DNA of 53,652 nucleotides from Saprospiraceae bacterium (GCA_013360405.1 JABWBR010000060.1:1-53652); one strand, 5' to 3'. Shown: positions 7,554-16,062, counted from the first letter of the stretch. Numbers and translations are program-made. The notes: generated by a model not told the origin, from the letters alone.

Positions 7554-10500
7554 TTAATCATCCAGTCCCTCAATTTCCGCATCGGCAAAAGAATCGACGG
7601 GCGTATTGCGCCGGGTGAAATTGCACCATGCGCAATCGGGGCGACTGCAGCCATCGTAAAAATCGTGGCGGCGGATGCGGTCGTATGTCTCTACGATCAT
7701 TTGTCTCATCAGTCCGGCGTCGTCGGCATCTATCGCCACCGTATATACAGGGAAATGGCCCTTGCTATCGGGGTCGAGGCACACGATCTGCCCCGCTTCT
7801 ACCCGGCGCGAACCGGGGTCGTAGGCTTCGTAGAGCAACTTATAGAATACCAATTGCCGCCAATAGGTTCCGCCGTGGGGCGACTTGTCGGTAGGCGGTC
7901 GCCAGCGGGAGGCGTCGGGCCGGCCGGTTTTATAGTCGACTACCACGGTGCGAAGGCCGTCGTGTAATTCCACTTTGTCTATCACCCCCGAGAGGGGCAC
8001 GCCTTCCACTTCCACGCGCCTGATATTGAGTTCAACCCGCGCCCGTTTGTAGGCGTGCAGCACGTATTGCCGGTAAAAAGCAGGCAGGTGGCGGCGCCCC
8101 CATTGCAGGCGGCGTTCCCAATCCCTGGCGCCGAAATAGCCGCGTTGCTGCTCCATGGCGTGTTCAAAGAAACCCACGAATTCTTCCTCCAGCGGGAAGT
8201 GTTTGTCAAAAGAAGCCGTCATGCGATCGAAGACGCGCTGCAAAGCCTGGTGCACGGCGATGCCGTAGCTGGCCGCCTCGCTCTGTAATACGGGCGCCCG
8301 CAGCACATTTTCATAATAAAAACTCAAGGGGCACCGCAAAAAGCGGTTGAGCGCCGATACGCTGAGGGTAAATCCTTCCAGCAGGGCGTCGATTTCGGCT
8401 TTCTCCTGTTCGGGCAGGCGGGGCGTCTCGGCTTCCAGTAGTTGGAGCCATTGCGCTTCGAGGACTACGGCGGGGGGCACCATCTTTTCGATGGCTTCGC
8501 GGCCTGTGGCGGCGGCCAGTTCGTCGATGAACACCGCCCGGGCCAGCGGCGATTCGTTGGCGTCGCTGCGGCTATAAGAGAGGTGCAGGTGCGCTTTGGC
8601 CCGCGTCATAGCCACATAAAACAGACGGCGCCGGGCTTCCAGGGCGTCTTCTTCGCCTGAAAAGGTAAGCGTATCGGGCAGGGTAAAGCGGTAGCTATTG
8701 CCGCGGCGCTGGGGCTCCCACTGATCTTTGACGCAGTCGATCACAAAGACATACTGAAATTCGAGTCCTTTGGCGCTATGGGCCGTGACCAGGTTGACAC
8801 CGCCGGAAGCCGTCACGTTTTTATTGAGTTCGATAGCCAGCCGATTGTCGTCCATGCGGTGCAGCACTTCCAGCAATCGGCGCAGGCTGAGTCGGGGGTG
8901 CTTGTCGCTTTCCGTTCGCACAAACTCGAAAAAAGTGCTCAACACCTGCAACAGCCACACCTTGTCGGGGTGCTGCAGCACGTGGCCCAGCAATCCGCTG
9001 CGGTTGATCAGCCTTTCGAGCCAGCTCACCAGCGGCATATTAACCAGGTCGGCCAGCAATTGCTCGAGCCAGGCGGAGAGGCGCAGCAGGGCCGCGGGTT
9101 GTTGCAGGGGCAACTGCGCCAGCAGCTTTTCGTCGCCGATCACTTCGCGCCAGTGTGGAGCTGTTTTGTCGGCAAGGCCCGACAGCCAGGCGCTCAGTTT
9201 GGCGATATCTGCGGGCAGGCAACCCACAAAATCGACGTGCAGGATTCGAAACAGCAGGTATTCGCCGCTATACGGGCGCGATAACTCGGCCTGCGCGTAC
9301 TCCATCATCTGTCGCAGGGTGGCTATCAGCGGCAGATCGAGGATATTCACCCGGCGGCGGGTATTGTAGGGGATGCCTTTTTTCTCCAGCAGGGCTATCA
9401 GGCGGCGCGCTTGTTTGTGTTTGGCGTAAATGACCGCCACTTCCTCCAGCGGAAACTCATTGAGGTGCAAATGCTCGATCTGGGCGACGATATCGGCGTC
9501 TTCCTGCAGGCGGTTGGCGTAGCTCACCATATGCGGCAGGATATCGGAGGCGGCAAACATAACGTGGCGCGCCAGCAGCGATTTGCTGATGTCAATATCT
9601 TCGAGGTTATTGACTACCCGCTTCTCGTTGTGGGCGATTAGCGCGCCCGACGTATCGAGGATATGCTGCGAAGAGCGGTAATTATCGGTCAGCGTCACCA
9701 GTTTGATCTCATGGCGGTACTGCTCAAAAAAATCGGTGAGATTTTTGAGTCTCGCGCCCTGGAATTCAAAAATCGACTGGTCGTCGTCGCCTACAATAAA
9801 AATATTAGGGCTATCCCAATAGCTGATCAGTTGTTGCAGCACCTCGTTTTGGGCGCCGTTGGTATCCTGGTATTCGTCGACGAGCAAGTAGAGGTATTGC
9901 TCCTGGTAGGTGCGCAGCAGGGCTTCGTTTTCTTTGAAAGCCTTTAGTACCCACAGGATCATATCTTCATAGTCATAGCGGCGGGCTTGCAGCAAGGCTT
10001 GGGTATACAGCGGAAACAGATGGGCTGCCGCGCGCAGGCGTTCCATCTTTTCGCTCACCTCATCGATTTTGGCTTGTTTGGGATCGCCTTTTTTTGCCTG
10101 TCGGGTATTGGTTTGGTAAATAAATTCTTTTCGAAAAGGAAGACTATCGAGGTAGGCGTCGATTTGGCGGTCGATGAGCTCTGCCGTCCAGTTTTCGGCT
10201 TTCATACGCCGGAAGAGGTCGTGCAGGTGCGCCTCATAGAAATAGGGATCCGACTGCCGGCGGCGCAGGGCGTGGTTGGCGTCGAGATCATCGAGCAGTT
10301 GGCGGATAATATCCACGCGCTCCAGTTCGCTGAGCGGCTCGAGGTCGCTGCGCCCGAAATACTCGAGATTGTCCTGAATGACGCTATTACAAAAAGAGTG
10401 GAAAGTAAAAATATGCACGCGGTGACCTTCGGGGCCTATCCATTGCAGCAGTCGCTCGCGCATAGCGTGTACGCCCGCGTCGGTAAACGTGAGGCAAAGG

Positions 10501-10694
10501 ATATTAGCGGCTTGCGCGTCGGTCTCCTGCAGGATACGCCCGATGCGGGCTGCCAGCACGTGGGTTTTGCCGGTGCCGGGGCCGGCCAAAACCAGCACGG
10601 GGCCTTCGATATGCGTTACCGCCTCGCGTTGTGCGGGGTTGAGGCGCGCCAGTTCGCGCTCGAAGACGGCGTGGTAGTGCGGAAGGTCGTGCAT
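7554..10694 (-). CDS. UvrD/PcrA-like DNA helicase with C-terminal PD-(D/E)XK nuclease
   Basis: The 1046-residue protein carries the superfamily 1A helicase motifs in order: Walker A GPGTGKT at 38-44, motif II LLVDEYQDTN, motif III VGDDDQSIFEFQGA, motif IV NYRSSQHIL, motif V TAHSAKGLEF, motif VI LFYVAMTRAKAHLHLSYSR. After about residue 770 comes a RecB/AddB-type nuclease domain, with the catalytic region GVIDKVELHDG ... VVVDYKTGRP, followed by a cysteine cluster near the C-terminus (CSRPDCAWC) that may help bind an iron-sulfur cluster together with an upstream Cys. Such single-chain helicase-nucleases act in DNA break processing or repair. I chose the ATG at 10694 (MHDLPHYHAV); the frame open from 10721 begins in a palindromic repeat. 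Confidence 0.9.
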   Translation of the reverse strand: MHDLPHYHAVFERELARLNPAQREAVTHIEGPVLVLAGPGTGKTHVLAARIGRILQETDAQAANILCLTFTDAGVHAMRERLLQWIGPEGHRVHIFTFHSFCNSVIQDNLEYFGRSDLEPLSELERVDIIRQLLDDLDANHALRRRQSDPYFYEAHLHDLFRRMKAENWTAELIDRQIDAYLDSLPFRKEFIYQTNTRQAKKGDPKQAKIDEVSEKMERLRAAAHLFPLYTQALLQARRYDYEDMILWVLKAFKENEALLRTYQEQYLYLLVDEYQDTNGAQNEVLQQLISYWDSPNIFIVGDDDQSIFEFQGARLKNLTDFFEQYRHEIKLVTLTDNYRSSQHILDTSGALIAHNEKRVVNNLEDIDISKSLLARHVMFAASDILPHMVSYANRLQEDADIVAQIEHLHLNEFPLEEVAVIYAKHKQARRLIALLEKKGIPYNTRRRVNILDLPLIATLRQMMEYAQAELSRPYSGEYLLFRILHVDFVGCLPADIAKLSAWLSGLADKTAPHWREVIGDEKLLAQLPLQQPAALLRLSAWLEQLLADLVNMPLVSWLERLINRSGLLGHVLQHPDKVWLLQVLSTFFEFVRTESDKHPRLSLRRLLEVLHRMDDNRLAIELNKNVTASGGVNLVTAHSAKGLEFQYVFVIDCVKDQWEPQRRGNSYRFTLPDTLTFSGEEDALEARRRLFYVAMTRAKAHLHLSYSRSDANESPLARAVFIDELAAATGREAIEKMVPPAVVLEAQWLQLLEAETPRLPEQEKAEIDALLEGFTLSVSALNRFLRCPLSFYYENVLRAPVLQSEAASYGIAVHQALQRVFDRMTASFDKHFPLEEEFVGFFEHAMEQQRGYFGARDWERRLQWGRRHLPAFYRQYVLHAYKRARVELNIRRVEVEGVPLSGVIDKVELHDGLRTVVVDYKTGRPDASRWRPPTDKSPHGGTYWRQLVFYKLLYEAYDPGSRRVEAGQIVCLDPDSKGHFPVYTVAIDADDAGLMRQMIVETYDRIRRHDFYDGCSRPDCAWCNFTRRNTPVDSFADAEIEGLDD

Positions 10695-10713
10695 GGGGTA
10701 AAGATAAGGGTAC

Positions 10714-10760
10714 AGACGCAAAATTTTGCGTCTCTATTTATCCAGCCGCAAAATTTTGCG
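10714..10760. repeat. Two copies of CGCAAAATTTTGCG palindrome
   Basis: AGACGCAAAATTTTGCGTCT at 10714-10733 and CGCAAAATTTTGCG followed by TCTCTAC at 10747-10767 repeat the palindrome found at 2006. They lie between the divergent helicase and the unknown operon. Confidence 0.85.
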
Positions 10761-10789
10761 TCTCTACAATGAAACAAATATTATATTTG
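10755..10789 (+). promoter_or_regulatory. Possible promoter of the 10834-14679 operon
   Basis: TATATTTG (10782-10789) fits the -7 consensus. The nearest TTTG (10755-10758) is within the palindromic repeat, at a 23-base spacer that is longer than usual. The predicted leader of about 38 bases supports the ATG at 10834. Confidence 0.45.
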
Positions 10790-10833
10790 GACTACTAAAA
10801 CCCAACTATTATTCACCACCTATTAACCCGTTT

Positions 10834-11496
10834 ATGACCACCGACAACGAAAGATTCAAAGTCATCCTGCACGACGCCAGGCTGATCAGCCTGAGCAAAT
10901 TCCAGATGGTAGAAGCAAAGTTTGGGGCTACGAATGCCGATCTCATAGCTCTGGGCAAAGAAATCGACACTTCCGTCGGCCTTTTCAACGATCCCGCCGT
11001 GTGGGCAAGTCCGATTCCGTTTGAAGAAGACCAAATTGCCGCCTTCATGGTCGAAATAGACCAATGCGACCCCGGCGACCTGCCTGGCTACCTCAAACTT
11101 ATGCGCAGATTTTTGGCCTACCTCAAAGATAATGTACTGAAAGCCTCGAGCGAGGAAAGAAAAAGCGTCTCCATTTCTGATTTCAACTTAAAGGTGCTCG
11201 ACGCCCTGCTGACCACCCAACGCAATATTACGGGCAGGAAAATGTTTTTTAAAAACCAGGGCATCGACCTCGACACCAACGCCCAGTTTATCCCCATGCA
11301 AAAAGCACAGGCGGAGGTACTGTCCGTCTATCGCAACGCGCTCAACAACAATACTGTGCAATCTACCGAAATGGATGCAGTGCTCTTTAAGCGCATCGGC
11401 GACTTCATCAAGCAAGCTACCCTACTGCCAAATTTTCTGAACTTTTACGGTATGTTCACCACCTCGATGAAAAACAAAATCCCCCATCAAGCTTAA
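10834..11496 (+). CDS. Hypothetical protein, first gene of unknown operon
   Basis: I do not recognise this 220-residue protein. It has no signal peptide, Cys motif or membrane segment and is predicted mostly helical, with acidic stretches (FEEDQIAAFMVEIDQCDPGD) and a basic C-terminal end. The ATG at 10834 (MTTDNERFKV) is preferred over the frame opening at 10726, which is translated from the palindromic repeat and lies upstream of the likely -7 box. Only 12 bp separate its stop from the next gene, so the two are almost certainly one transcript. A cytoplasmic partner of the exported 1056-residue protein is possible but not shown. Confidence 0.75.
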   Translation: MTTDNERFKVILHDARLISLSKFQMVEAKFGATNADLIALGKEIDTSVGLFNDPAVWASPIPFEEDQIAAFMVEIDQCDPGDLPGYLKLMRRFLAYLKDNVLKASSEERKSVSISDFNLKVLDALLTTQRNITGRKMFFKNQGIDLDTNAQFIPMQKAQAEVLSVYRNALNNNTVQSTEMDAVLFKRIGDFIKQATLLPNFLNFYGMFTTSMKNKIPHQA

Positions 11497-11508
11497 ACCC
11501 AACCATCC

Positions 11509-14500
11509 ATGTCAACCCTAAAGAAAATATGGCAAACCGCCTTTTTCCTGCTACTGGCAGCTTTTCCCGGCTTCAGCCAGAGTTTGCTGGAAGACGCCAA
11601 TACCCTGGCTCGGTGTATTGATATTCTGGAAAACAGCCAATCGCCGGGGGACTCCGCCACCATCCAGGCCACCTCGGAATTGATCGCGATCCTGCACCAC
11701 TATGATATGTCATATTCAGAAGATAATATAGTGGCCGGCACCTGGGAGGAATTAAAAGCCCGCTATGCCTCCAACCCCCTGATCAACGGCTTGCTCGGCG
11801 ATAGCCTCGTGCTGATGATAGACGATACCGAATCTTATGCTACCGCAAATGCGCGCCGGTTTGATTTGAAAGTAAATACGGGCGCCCGCGAGAAAATCAT
11901 GGACAAACTGTATGCCGAGCAGGCTGTTTCGCCCGTCGACTACCTGTCGGTGCCCAATGTCATTGCGAGGTATCAAACACCCGTATTTCCTCCTGTACAG
12001 GCTATGGCAATTTCTGCCGATATGAGCAACCGCAACGCCCGCAAGGGTATAGTCAGCGAAGCGGCTATTATACAGGGATTGGCGCTGTTTATCCTCGACC
12101 GGGCCAAGGACGAAGTGATCATCAACTATCTCGACCGCCTATTGAGCGAAGAGACTCCCCAATTGGAAATGCTTTTTCCTACGGTAATGGCCGAATTCAG
12201 GGATGTCGATTTTTCGTATTCCGACTCTTTTATGGCTCGCCTGCGGCAGGGGTTTTACGAAGACCTGCAAAAGCTGAGTCTCCGGCTGCCTTTGTTGTTT
12301 TTGGAAGACGATTATTTTGTTTCGCTGCAATCCGATCCGGTGGCTTATAACCTGCTGGCCTTGTACAGCCTTATTAGCCTGGTGCAATTCGATATGCCGA
12401 TAGAAGAGGCTGTGCCCGCAACCAACCGCTTTTTGTACGAGAGTTTCTCCGAGAAAATCAAAGAGGTCAATTTGAAGTTGGCCGAAACCGCTTTTGAATC
12501 ACAAGCATATCAATCGCTGATAGCAGAGGCTGACTCGGCTGTAAATCAGCTGAAAAATATTTATCGGGTGTTGAACAACGCGGAATACACACTGGATAGT
12601 ACGATTTTGGACTTTAAGACAACTTTTGGAGATGCCCCTTACCCGCCTAACGTGAATGAATACATCGACGAGTCGGCGTACAATCTGGATGTATTGTTCG
12701 GCAAAAACGAATACTTCGGCCTGGGCTTGCTGCCGCAATTGTTAAAAGGCGAACTTGATGAGGCATACATGCTCCAATACAACTCGCTAGGTAGCTACGA
12801 CAAGTTTTTTGGCGCCGAGCGCAGCCCCAGCCAATGGCGGGCTGCCGGTATAGAGTTGGCGCAGAAACTCAACGGCGATTGGTACAACAATCGGTCTATT
12901 GCAGATATCTTTTACAACTGGCAGGAAGATATCACCAATTATAAATTAGCCACCGACCGCTGGATGGAAGAAACCGATTCTATCGGAGCCTTCATCCGGG
13001 CGCAAGACCAATATCAGGCCGTTCTCACCGCACTACAGGATGCTATAGTGCGGGACAAACAATTCTGGAGTGAAAAATCCGAATTGAGCCACGATAACGG
13101 CCTGGCATTTAATGCACTGGCCAATTTACTGGATGTAAATGTCTTTCAAAATATCGAGTTGAATGCCCCACTTGACGCAGTGCTTGATCCCAGTATAAAT
13201 GACAACCTGGACGCGTATATTTTTTATCAGAAAAAAGCGCAGGTAGAAGCTGTAGAAGAAAGGTTTATCGCGCTGGATGAATTGTTGTATGCCAAAAACC
13301 CCGACGTATTTGAGTCCAGCCCACTGCGCCTATACCTGGCCGGCAAAACCATGACAGAGCCCTACGCATTTGTGAAAGCCCATATAGAAGAACTGGAGCA
13401 ATCGCTGTCGACTATCCACATATTATTGGACTCCCTCGAAGGTGATTTCGCCAAGTTGCCGGCCAAGGCACGCAACAATGCCAAGCCCATCCTGCAAACC
13501 ACAGAACTGGCCTCCAACCTGATGTACTGCCTCCAGAGCAATGACCCGGAGCAAAAATGGCTGACCCACGGGCAATTGGATACTATTCTTGACGGCGGAC
13601 GCAATGAAGCCGCTTTTTTGGGTTTGATGCAACAACGCCTGAGCCGCACCAACGGCGTCGGCCCGCTCTCATCCGATCGCCTGGCCGACTTGGCGCAACT
13701 CACCGTGAGAGACCTCAAAATGCTGCCCGACCCCGCTGCACCCGATTCGATAAAAGCAAGGGATACCCTGGCTTTTTTCCGCAAGGCGTCATTTGCCGTT
13801 AACATGCTCAATCGCCTCCTGGAACTGCCGCTGGTCGCCGACGCCAAAACGGGCAGATACATTCCGCTCAAAAACCGGTCGGATAGCCTCAAACTGGTGG
13901 CGCCCATGAGCGAACAAACGCTCAACTTCATTTATTACCTCAACGTAAAAGACCACGGCAAAGCCATCAGTTCGCTTATCCGGGTATTCACCAGCCTGGA
14001 TACGAGTTTGATTGAAAGCAAAAACAACAAGAAGAAAAAATACGAAGAGGAGGAAGTTGCCGAACGGGATACGAGTTTGATTAAAAGCAAAAACAACAAG
14101 ACCAGGACGACCATTGCCTATTTACAGAAATACGGCGATTTTATTGCCGGTCTCATCGACGCCAGGTCCTCGCACGCAGTAGAAAACCTGTTACAACAAA
14201 TCTCCGACCCACCGGGCAGCTCGCGCATCAAGCGGAAAAGCCCGCTCACAGTAAGCATCAACGCCTACCTGGGCGGCACCTTCGGCCAGGAAACCTGGAG
14301 AGGCGACGCCCTCGCCGAAGACGAAGATTTTTTCAGCCTGGCGCCCACCATGCCCATCGGCATCACGCTCAGCGGGCTGTTTGGGCAAAAACAGCGCTCT
14401 TATTCCCTTTTCGTCTCTTTCATAGACCTCGGATCTATACTCGTGTACCAGCCGCAGTCGGTAAAAGCAGTAGATACAGATCTGACCTTCAAAAATATGT

Positions 14501-14679
14501 TCAAACCCGGCGTGCAATTGCACAACAACATCAAAAAGTCGCCTTTCTATTGGGGACTAGGCTGGCAATACGGCCCCCAATATGTGGAGATAAACAAAGA
14601 AAAGGAAAGAATAGGCTCCAGCCGCTTTTTCCTCAGCTTCGGCGTAGATGTGCCGGTGAGGACTTTGTATCAGAAGTAG
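11509..14679 (+). CDS. Large exported hypothetical protein, possible outer-membrane C-terminus
   Basis: The 1056-residue protein starts with a signal peptide (MSTLKKIWQTAFFLLLAAF, cleavage near GFSQS). Most of the chain (about 25-930) is helical and unlike families I know. A charged linker near 830-870 carries an in-frame duplication of DTSLIxSKNNK. The last 130 residues alternate polar and hydrophobic residues and end in a run of beta-strands (TVSINAYLGGTFG, PIGITLSGLFG, SYSLFVSFIDLGS, FYWGLGWQYG, RFFLSFGVDVPV), as in outer-membrane beta-barrel ends. No T9SS tail is visible. It is second in an operon and convergent with the Crp gene. A periplasmic helical body anchored to the outer membrane is my inference. 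Confidence 0.75.
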   Translation: MSTLKKIWQTAFFLLLAAFPGFSQSLLEDANTLARCIDILENSQSPGDSATIQATSELIAILHHYDMSYSEDNIVAGTWEELKARYASNPLINGLLGDSLVLMIDDTESYATANARRFDLKVNTGAREKIMDKLYAEQAVSPVDYLSVPNVIARYQTPVFPPVQAMAISADMSNRNARKGIVSEAAIIQGLALFILDRAKDEVIINYLDRLLSEETPQLEMLFPTVMAEFRDVDFSYSDSFMARLRQGFYEDLQKLSLRLPLLFLEDDYFVSLQSDPVAYNLLALYSLISLVQFDMPIEEAVPATNRFLYESFSEKIKEVNLKLAETAFESQAYQSLIAEADSAVNQLKNIYRVLNNAEYTLDSTILDFKTTFGDAPYPPNVNEYIDESAYNLDVLFGKNEYFGLGLLPQLLKGELDEAYMLQYNSLGSYDKFFGAERSPSQWRAAGIELAQKLNGDWYNNRSIADIFYNWQEDITNYKLATDRWMEETDSIGAFIRAQDQYQAVLTALQDAIVRDKQFWSEKSELSHDNGLAFNALANLLDVNVFQNIELNAPLDAVLDPSINDNLDAYIFYQKKAQVEAVEERFIALDELLYAKNPDVFESSPLRLYLAGKTMTEPYAFVKAHIEELEQSLSTIHILLDSLEGDFAKLPAKARNNAKPILQTTELASNLMYCLQSNDPEQKWLTHGQLDTILDGGRNEAAFLGLMQQRLSRTNGVGPLSSDRLADLAQLTVRDLKMLPDPAAPDSIKARDTLAFFRKASFAVNMLNRLLELPLVADAKTGRYIPLKNRSDSLKLVAPMSEQTLNFIYYLNVKDHGKAISSLIRVFTSLDTSLIESKNNKKKKYEEEEVAERDTSLIKSKNNKTRTTIAYLQKYGDFIAGLIDARSSHAVENLLQQISDPPGSSRIKRKSPLTVSINAYLGGTFGQETWRGDALAEDEDFFSLAPTMPIGITLSGLFGQKQRSYSLFVSFIDLGSILVYQPQSVKAVDTDLTFKNMFKPGVQLHNNIKKSPFYWGLGWQYGPQYVEINKEKERIGSSRFFLSFGVDVPVRTLYQK
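13999..14100 (+). repeat. In-frame 33-bp direct repeat inside the exported hypothetical gene
   Basis: The segments 13999-14031 and 14068-14100 are identical except for one base (GATACGAGTTTGATT then G or A, AAAGCAAAAACAACAAG). The copies start 69 bp apart, so the duplication adds 23 residues without shifting the frame, in a Lys/Glu-rich linker. Confidence 0.9.
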
Positions 14680-14685
14680 AGGCCT

Positions 14686-14747
14686 GTTGTCGGTTGTCGG
14701 TTGTCGGTTATCAGTTTCAAAAAAATGGAGCTGATAACCGATAACAA
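14686..14747. repeat. Heptamer array GTTGTCG with inverted copy
   Basis: Three GTTGTCG units and GTTATCA are followed by a 16-base spacer and the inverted form CTGATAACCGATAACAA. CGGTTATCAG (14705-14714) pairs perfectly with CTGATAACCG (14731-14740). It lies between the ends of convergent genes and may serve both as terminator. Confidence 0.85.
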
Positions 14748-14758
14748 TCCTAGAATCT

Positions 14759-14807
14759 CACCCTCTCTCTCTCTCACCCTCTCTCTCTCTCTCACCCTCT
14801 CTCACTC
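14759..14807. repeat. CACCCTCTCTCT low-complexity array
   Basis: Three blocks of CACCC followed by CT dinucleotides. The stop codon of the Crp gene (TCA on the plus strand, 14802-14804) lies in its last unit. Similar CT-rich tracts occur at 22977 and 32590. Confidence 0.85.
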
Positions 14808-15509
14808 GCCCTTCGCGGCTTCCTCCCGCAGCTTTTCCATATCGCGCACCAGCAAACGGCGGCGGTCGAAAGTGAGTAGGTCTTTGTTGCGCAGGTCGTT
14901 GAGCACCGTAGTCACCGTTTGGCGCGAAGTGGCGGTAAGGTTGGCGATTTCCTGGTGGGTGATAAACTTGCGCACCACCCACTCGTAACCCACGCGCTGG
15001 CCTTTTGTCAGGGTCGTATTTACCAGAAACTCCACGATGCGCGTGCGGGAATCTTTAAACATCAGGGATTCGAGTCGATGTTCCATCTCGAGTACGCGCG
15101 AACCCATAACGCGAAGCATAAACAAGTTGAGGGCGCTGCGGTCGCGCAGCAACGAACGCATCACGGGTACCGTAACGGCGCACACCGTCGTATCTTCCAT
15201 GGCTTGTGCAAAATCGTGGCGCTTTCGGCCTTCCGTAATGATCGACAACTCGCCGAATACCTCGCCGGGGCCCAGGATGGCTTTGGTGACTTCCTTGCCG
15301 CTGTCGGCGTAAGAACCGATCTTTACTCGGCCCTCCGTGAGGAAAAACACCCGGTCGGCCATTTCTTCCGGCAGATAGATGTATTCGCCCCGCTTATAGC
15401 GCTTGTGTACGTGACGCTCCATTTCTGCCGGGTTCAGTTTCTGGGGACAGAAAATGCCGATCACGTCGATGTTGTCCAAATACCAAAGCGCCTGGTTGCC
15501 TTCCGCCAT
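14802..15509 (-). CDS. Crp/Fnr-family transcriptional regulator
   Basis: The 235-residue protein has the two-domain Crp/Fnr architecture: an N-terminal cyclic-nucleotide-binding beta-roll (about 15-130, with GEYIYLPEEMADRVFFLTEGRVKI and GEVFGELSI) and a C-terminal winged helix-turn-helix (about 155-225, with ITHQEIANLTATSRQTVTTVLNDL as the recognition region). No four-cysteine pattern for an Fnr iron-sulfur cluster is visible, and the effector cannot be read from sequence. It is monocistronic and convergent with the unknown operon. A -7-like TATCTTTG on the minus strand at 15650-15643 would give a leader of about 130 bases; the -33 is poor. The last residues (KGE) and stop come from the adjoining CT-rich repeat. 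Confidence 0.92.
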   Translation of the reverse strand: MAEGNQALWYLDNIDVIGIFCPQKLNPAEMERHVHKRYKRGEYIYLPEEMADRVFFLTEGRVKIGSYADSGKEVTKAILGPGEVFGELSIITEGRKRHDFAQAMEDTTVCAVTVPVMRSLLRDRSALNLFMLRVMGSRVLEMEHRLESLMFKDSRTRIVEFLVNTTLTKGQRVGYEWVVRKFITHQEIANLTATSRQTVTTVLNDLRNKDLLTFDRRRLLVRDMEKLREEAAKGE

Positions 15510-15791
15510 CTGTGTAGTGTTTGATTTGCAAATCTTTATAACCGATAATAACGCAATAGGTTTGAATGGGTTCCTTGATTAGTGCTAAAAACCACGCTGG
15601 AATACGCCATCTCTCAAAAAAACATACTCAAAGGTTTGACTACAAAGATATAATATGTATTTTTGGTTCGAAGCCTAACCACAATAATAACACAAACAAG
15701 GTATCTTCCCTTTTAGTCCCTGGCATTCAACGCCATTCAAAAGACCCCTTCCAGGAGTTTATTAATCATCACATGACAAATTTTACATCTT
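15510..15791. other. Upstream region of the Crp gene, no gene seen
   Basis: AT-rich non-coding stretch. The only signal I see is a minus-strand TATCTTTG (15650-15643) fitting the -7 consensus. An 81-codon plus-strand frame at 15566-15811 has low-complexity composition, no family resemblance, and runs into the structured element, so I do not call it. Confidence 0.5.
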
Positions 15792-15887
15792 GTGCAGTAC
15801 TGCACAGGTGAAATGAATATTAGCCGCAAAGCTAGAAAGCCATGCATTTGGCTTGACGGCGAGCGGTGTAGTTCCCCCCTTATTAAT
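15792..15887 (+). promoter_or_regulatory. Candidate structured RNA or riboswitch aptamer
   Basis: A 14-bp perfect palindrome GTGCAGTACTGCAC (15792-15805) is followed by AGGTGAAAT, then CCGCAAAGC, a perfect 6-bp hairpin AAGCCA/TGGCTT with loop TGCATT (15837-15854), and GCGG (15863-15866) that can close on CCGC (15824-15827). A strong intrinsic terminator follows at once, which is the layout of a terminator-type riboswitch or a short independent RNA. The words CACAGG, AAA and CGCAAAGC recall the class I cyclic-di-GMP (GEMM) aptamer core, but the P1b hairpin is missing, so the match is weak. The next gene downstream is the T9SS amylase, which also has its own promoter. Confidence 0.35.
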
Positions 15888-15926
15888 GGCGGCTTGGGTT
15901 TTATTAAACCTGGGCCGCCTTTTTTG
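15888..15926 (+). terminator. Intrinsic terminator after the structured element
   Basis: GGCGGCTTGGGTTT (15888-15901), loop TATT, and AAACCTGGGCCGCC (15906-15919) form a 14-bp stem with three G-U pairs, followed by a T-tract (TTTTTT then GTTTT). It terminates plus-strand transcription although no plus-strand protein gene ends here, which implies that a short RNA or leader is transcribed. Confidence 0.85.
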
Positions 15927-15939
15927 TTTTTATGGTTAC

Positions 15940-16021
15940 AGTTTAGTGCATGCGCAGTTAAGCGATAGGGTTTAGTGCATTCGCAGTTTAGCTAAACCCA
16001 ATCGCTAACCCCCTACTAAAC
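15940..16021. repeat. Dispersed palindromic repeat, TTTAGTGCATGCGCAG / CTAAACCCAATCGCTAA family, copy 1
   Basis: This region contains TTTAGTGCATGCGCAG, AGCGATAGGGTTTAGTGCA, CTAAACCCAATCGCTAA and CTACTAAAC. The same words in the same order, on the opposite strand, are found at 34024-34116. GTTTAG and CTAAAC arms allow a long imperfect hairpin. It lies between the terminator and the amylase promoter. Confidence 0.85.
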
Positions 16022-16031
16022 AGTTACTTTA

Positions 16032-16062
16032 TTTGTCAAATAAAATATATGTATTAAATTTG
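16032..16062 (+). promoter_or_regulatory. Consensus Bacteroidota promoter TTTG-N19-TAAATTTG
   Basis: TTTG (16032-16035), a 19-base spacer and TAAATTTG (16055-16062) match the Bacteroidota sigma consensus exactly. Transcription would begin near 16069, giving a leader of about 140 bases before the amylase start. Confidence 0.8.

Noticed and set aside
10695-10721. Upstream extension of the helicase start
   Set aside because: Those codons come from the CGCAAAATTTTGCG repeat; MHDLPHYHAV at 10694 fits family N-termini better.
15566-15811. 81-codon plus-strand frame upstream of the structured element
   Set aside because: No start context, no recognisable domain, low-complexity Asn run, and overlap with the palindrome at 15792.
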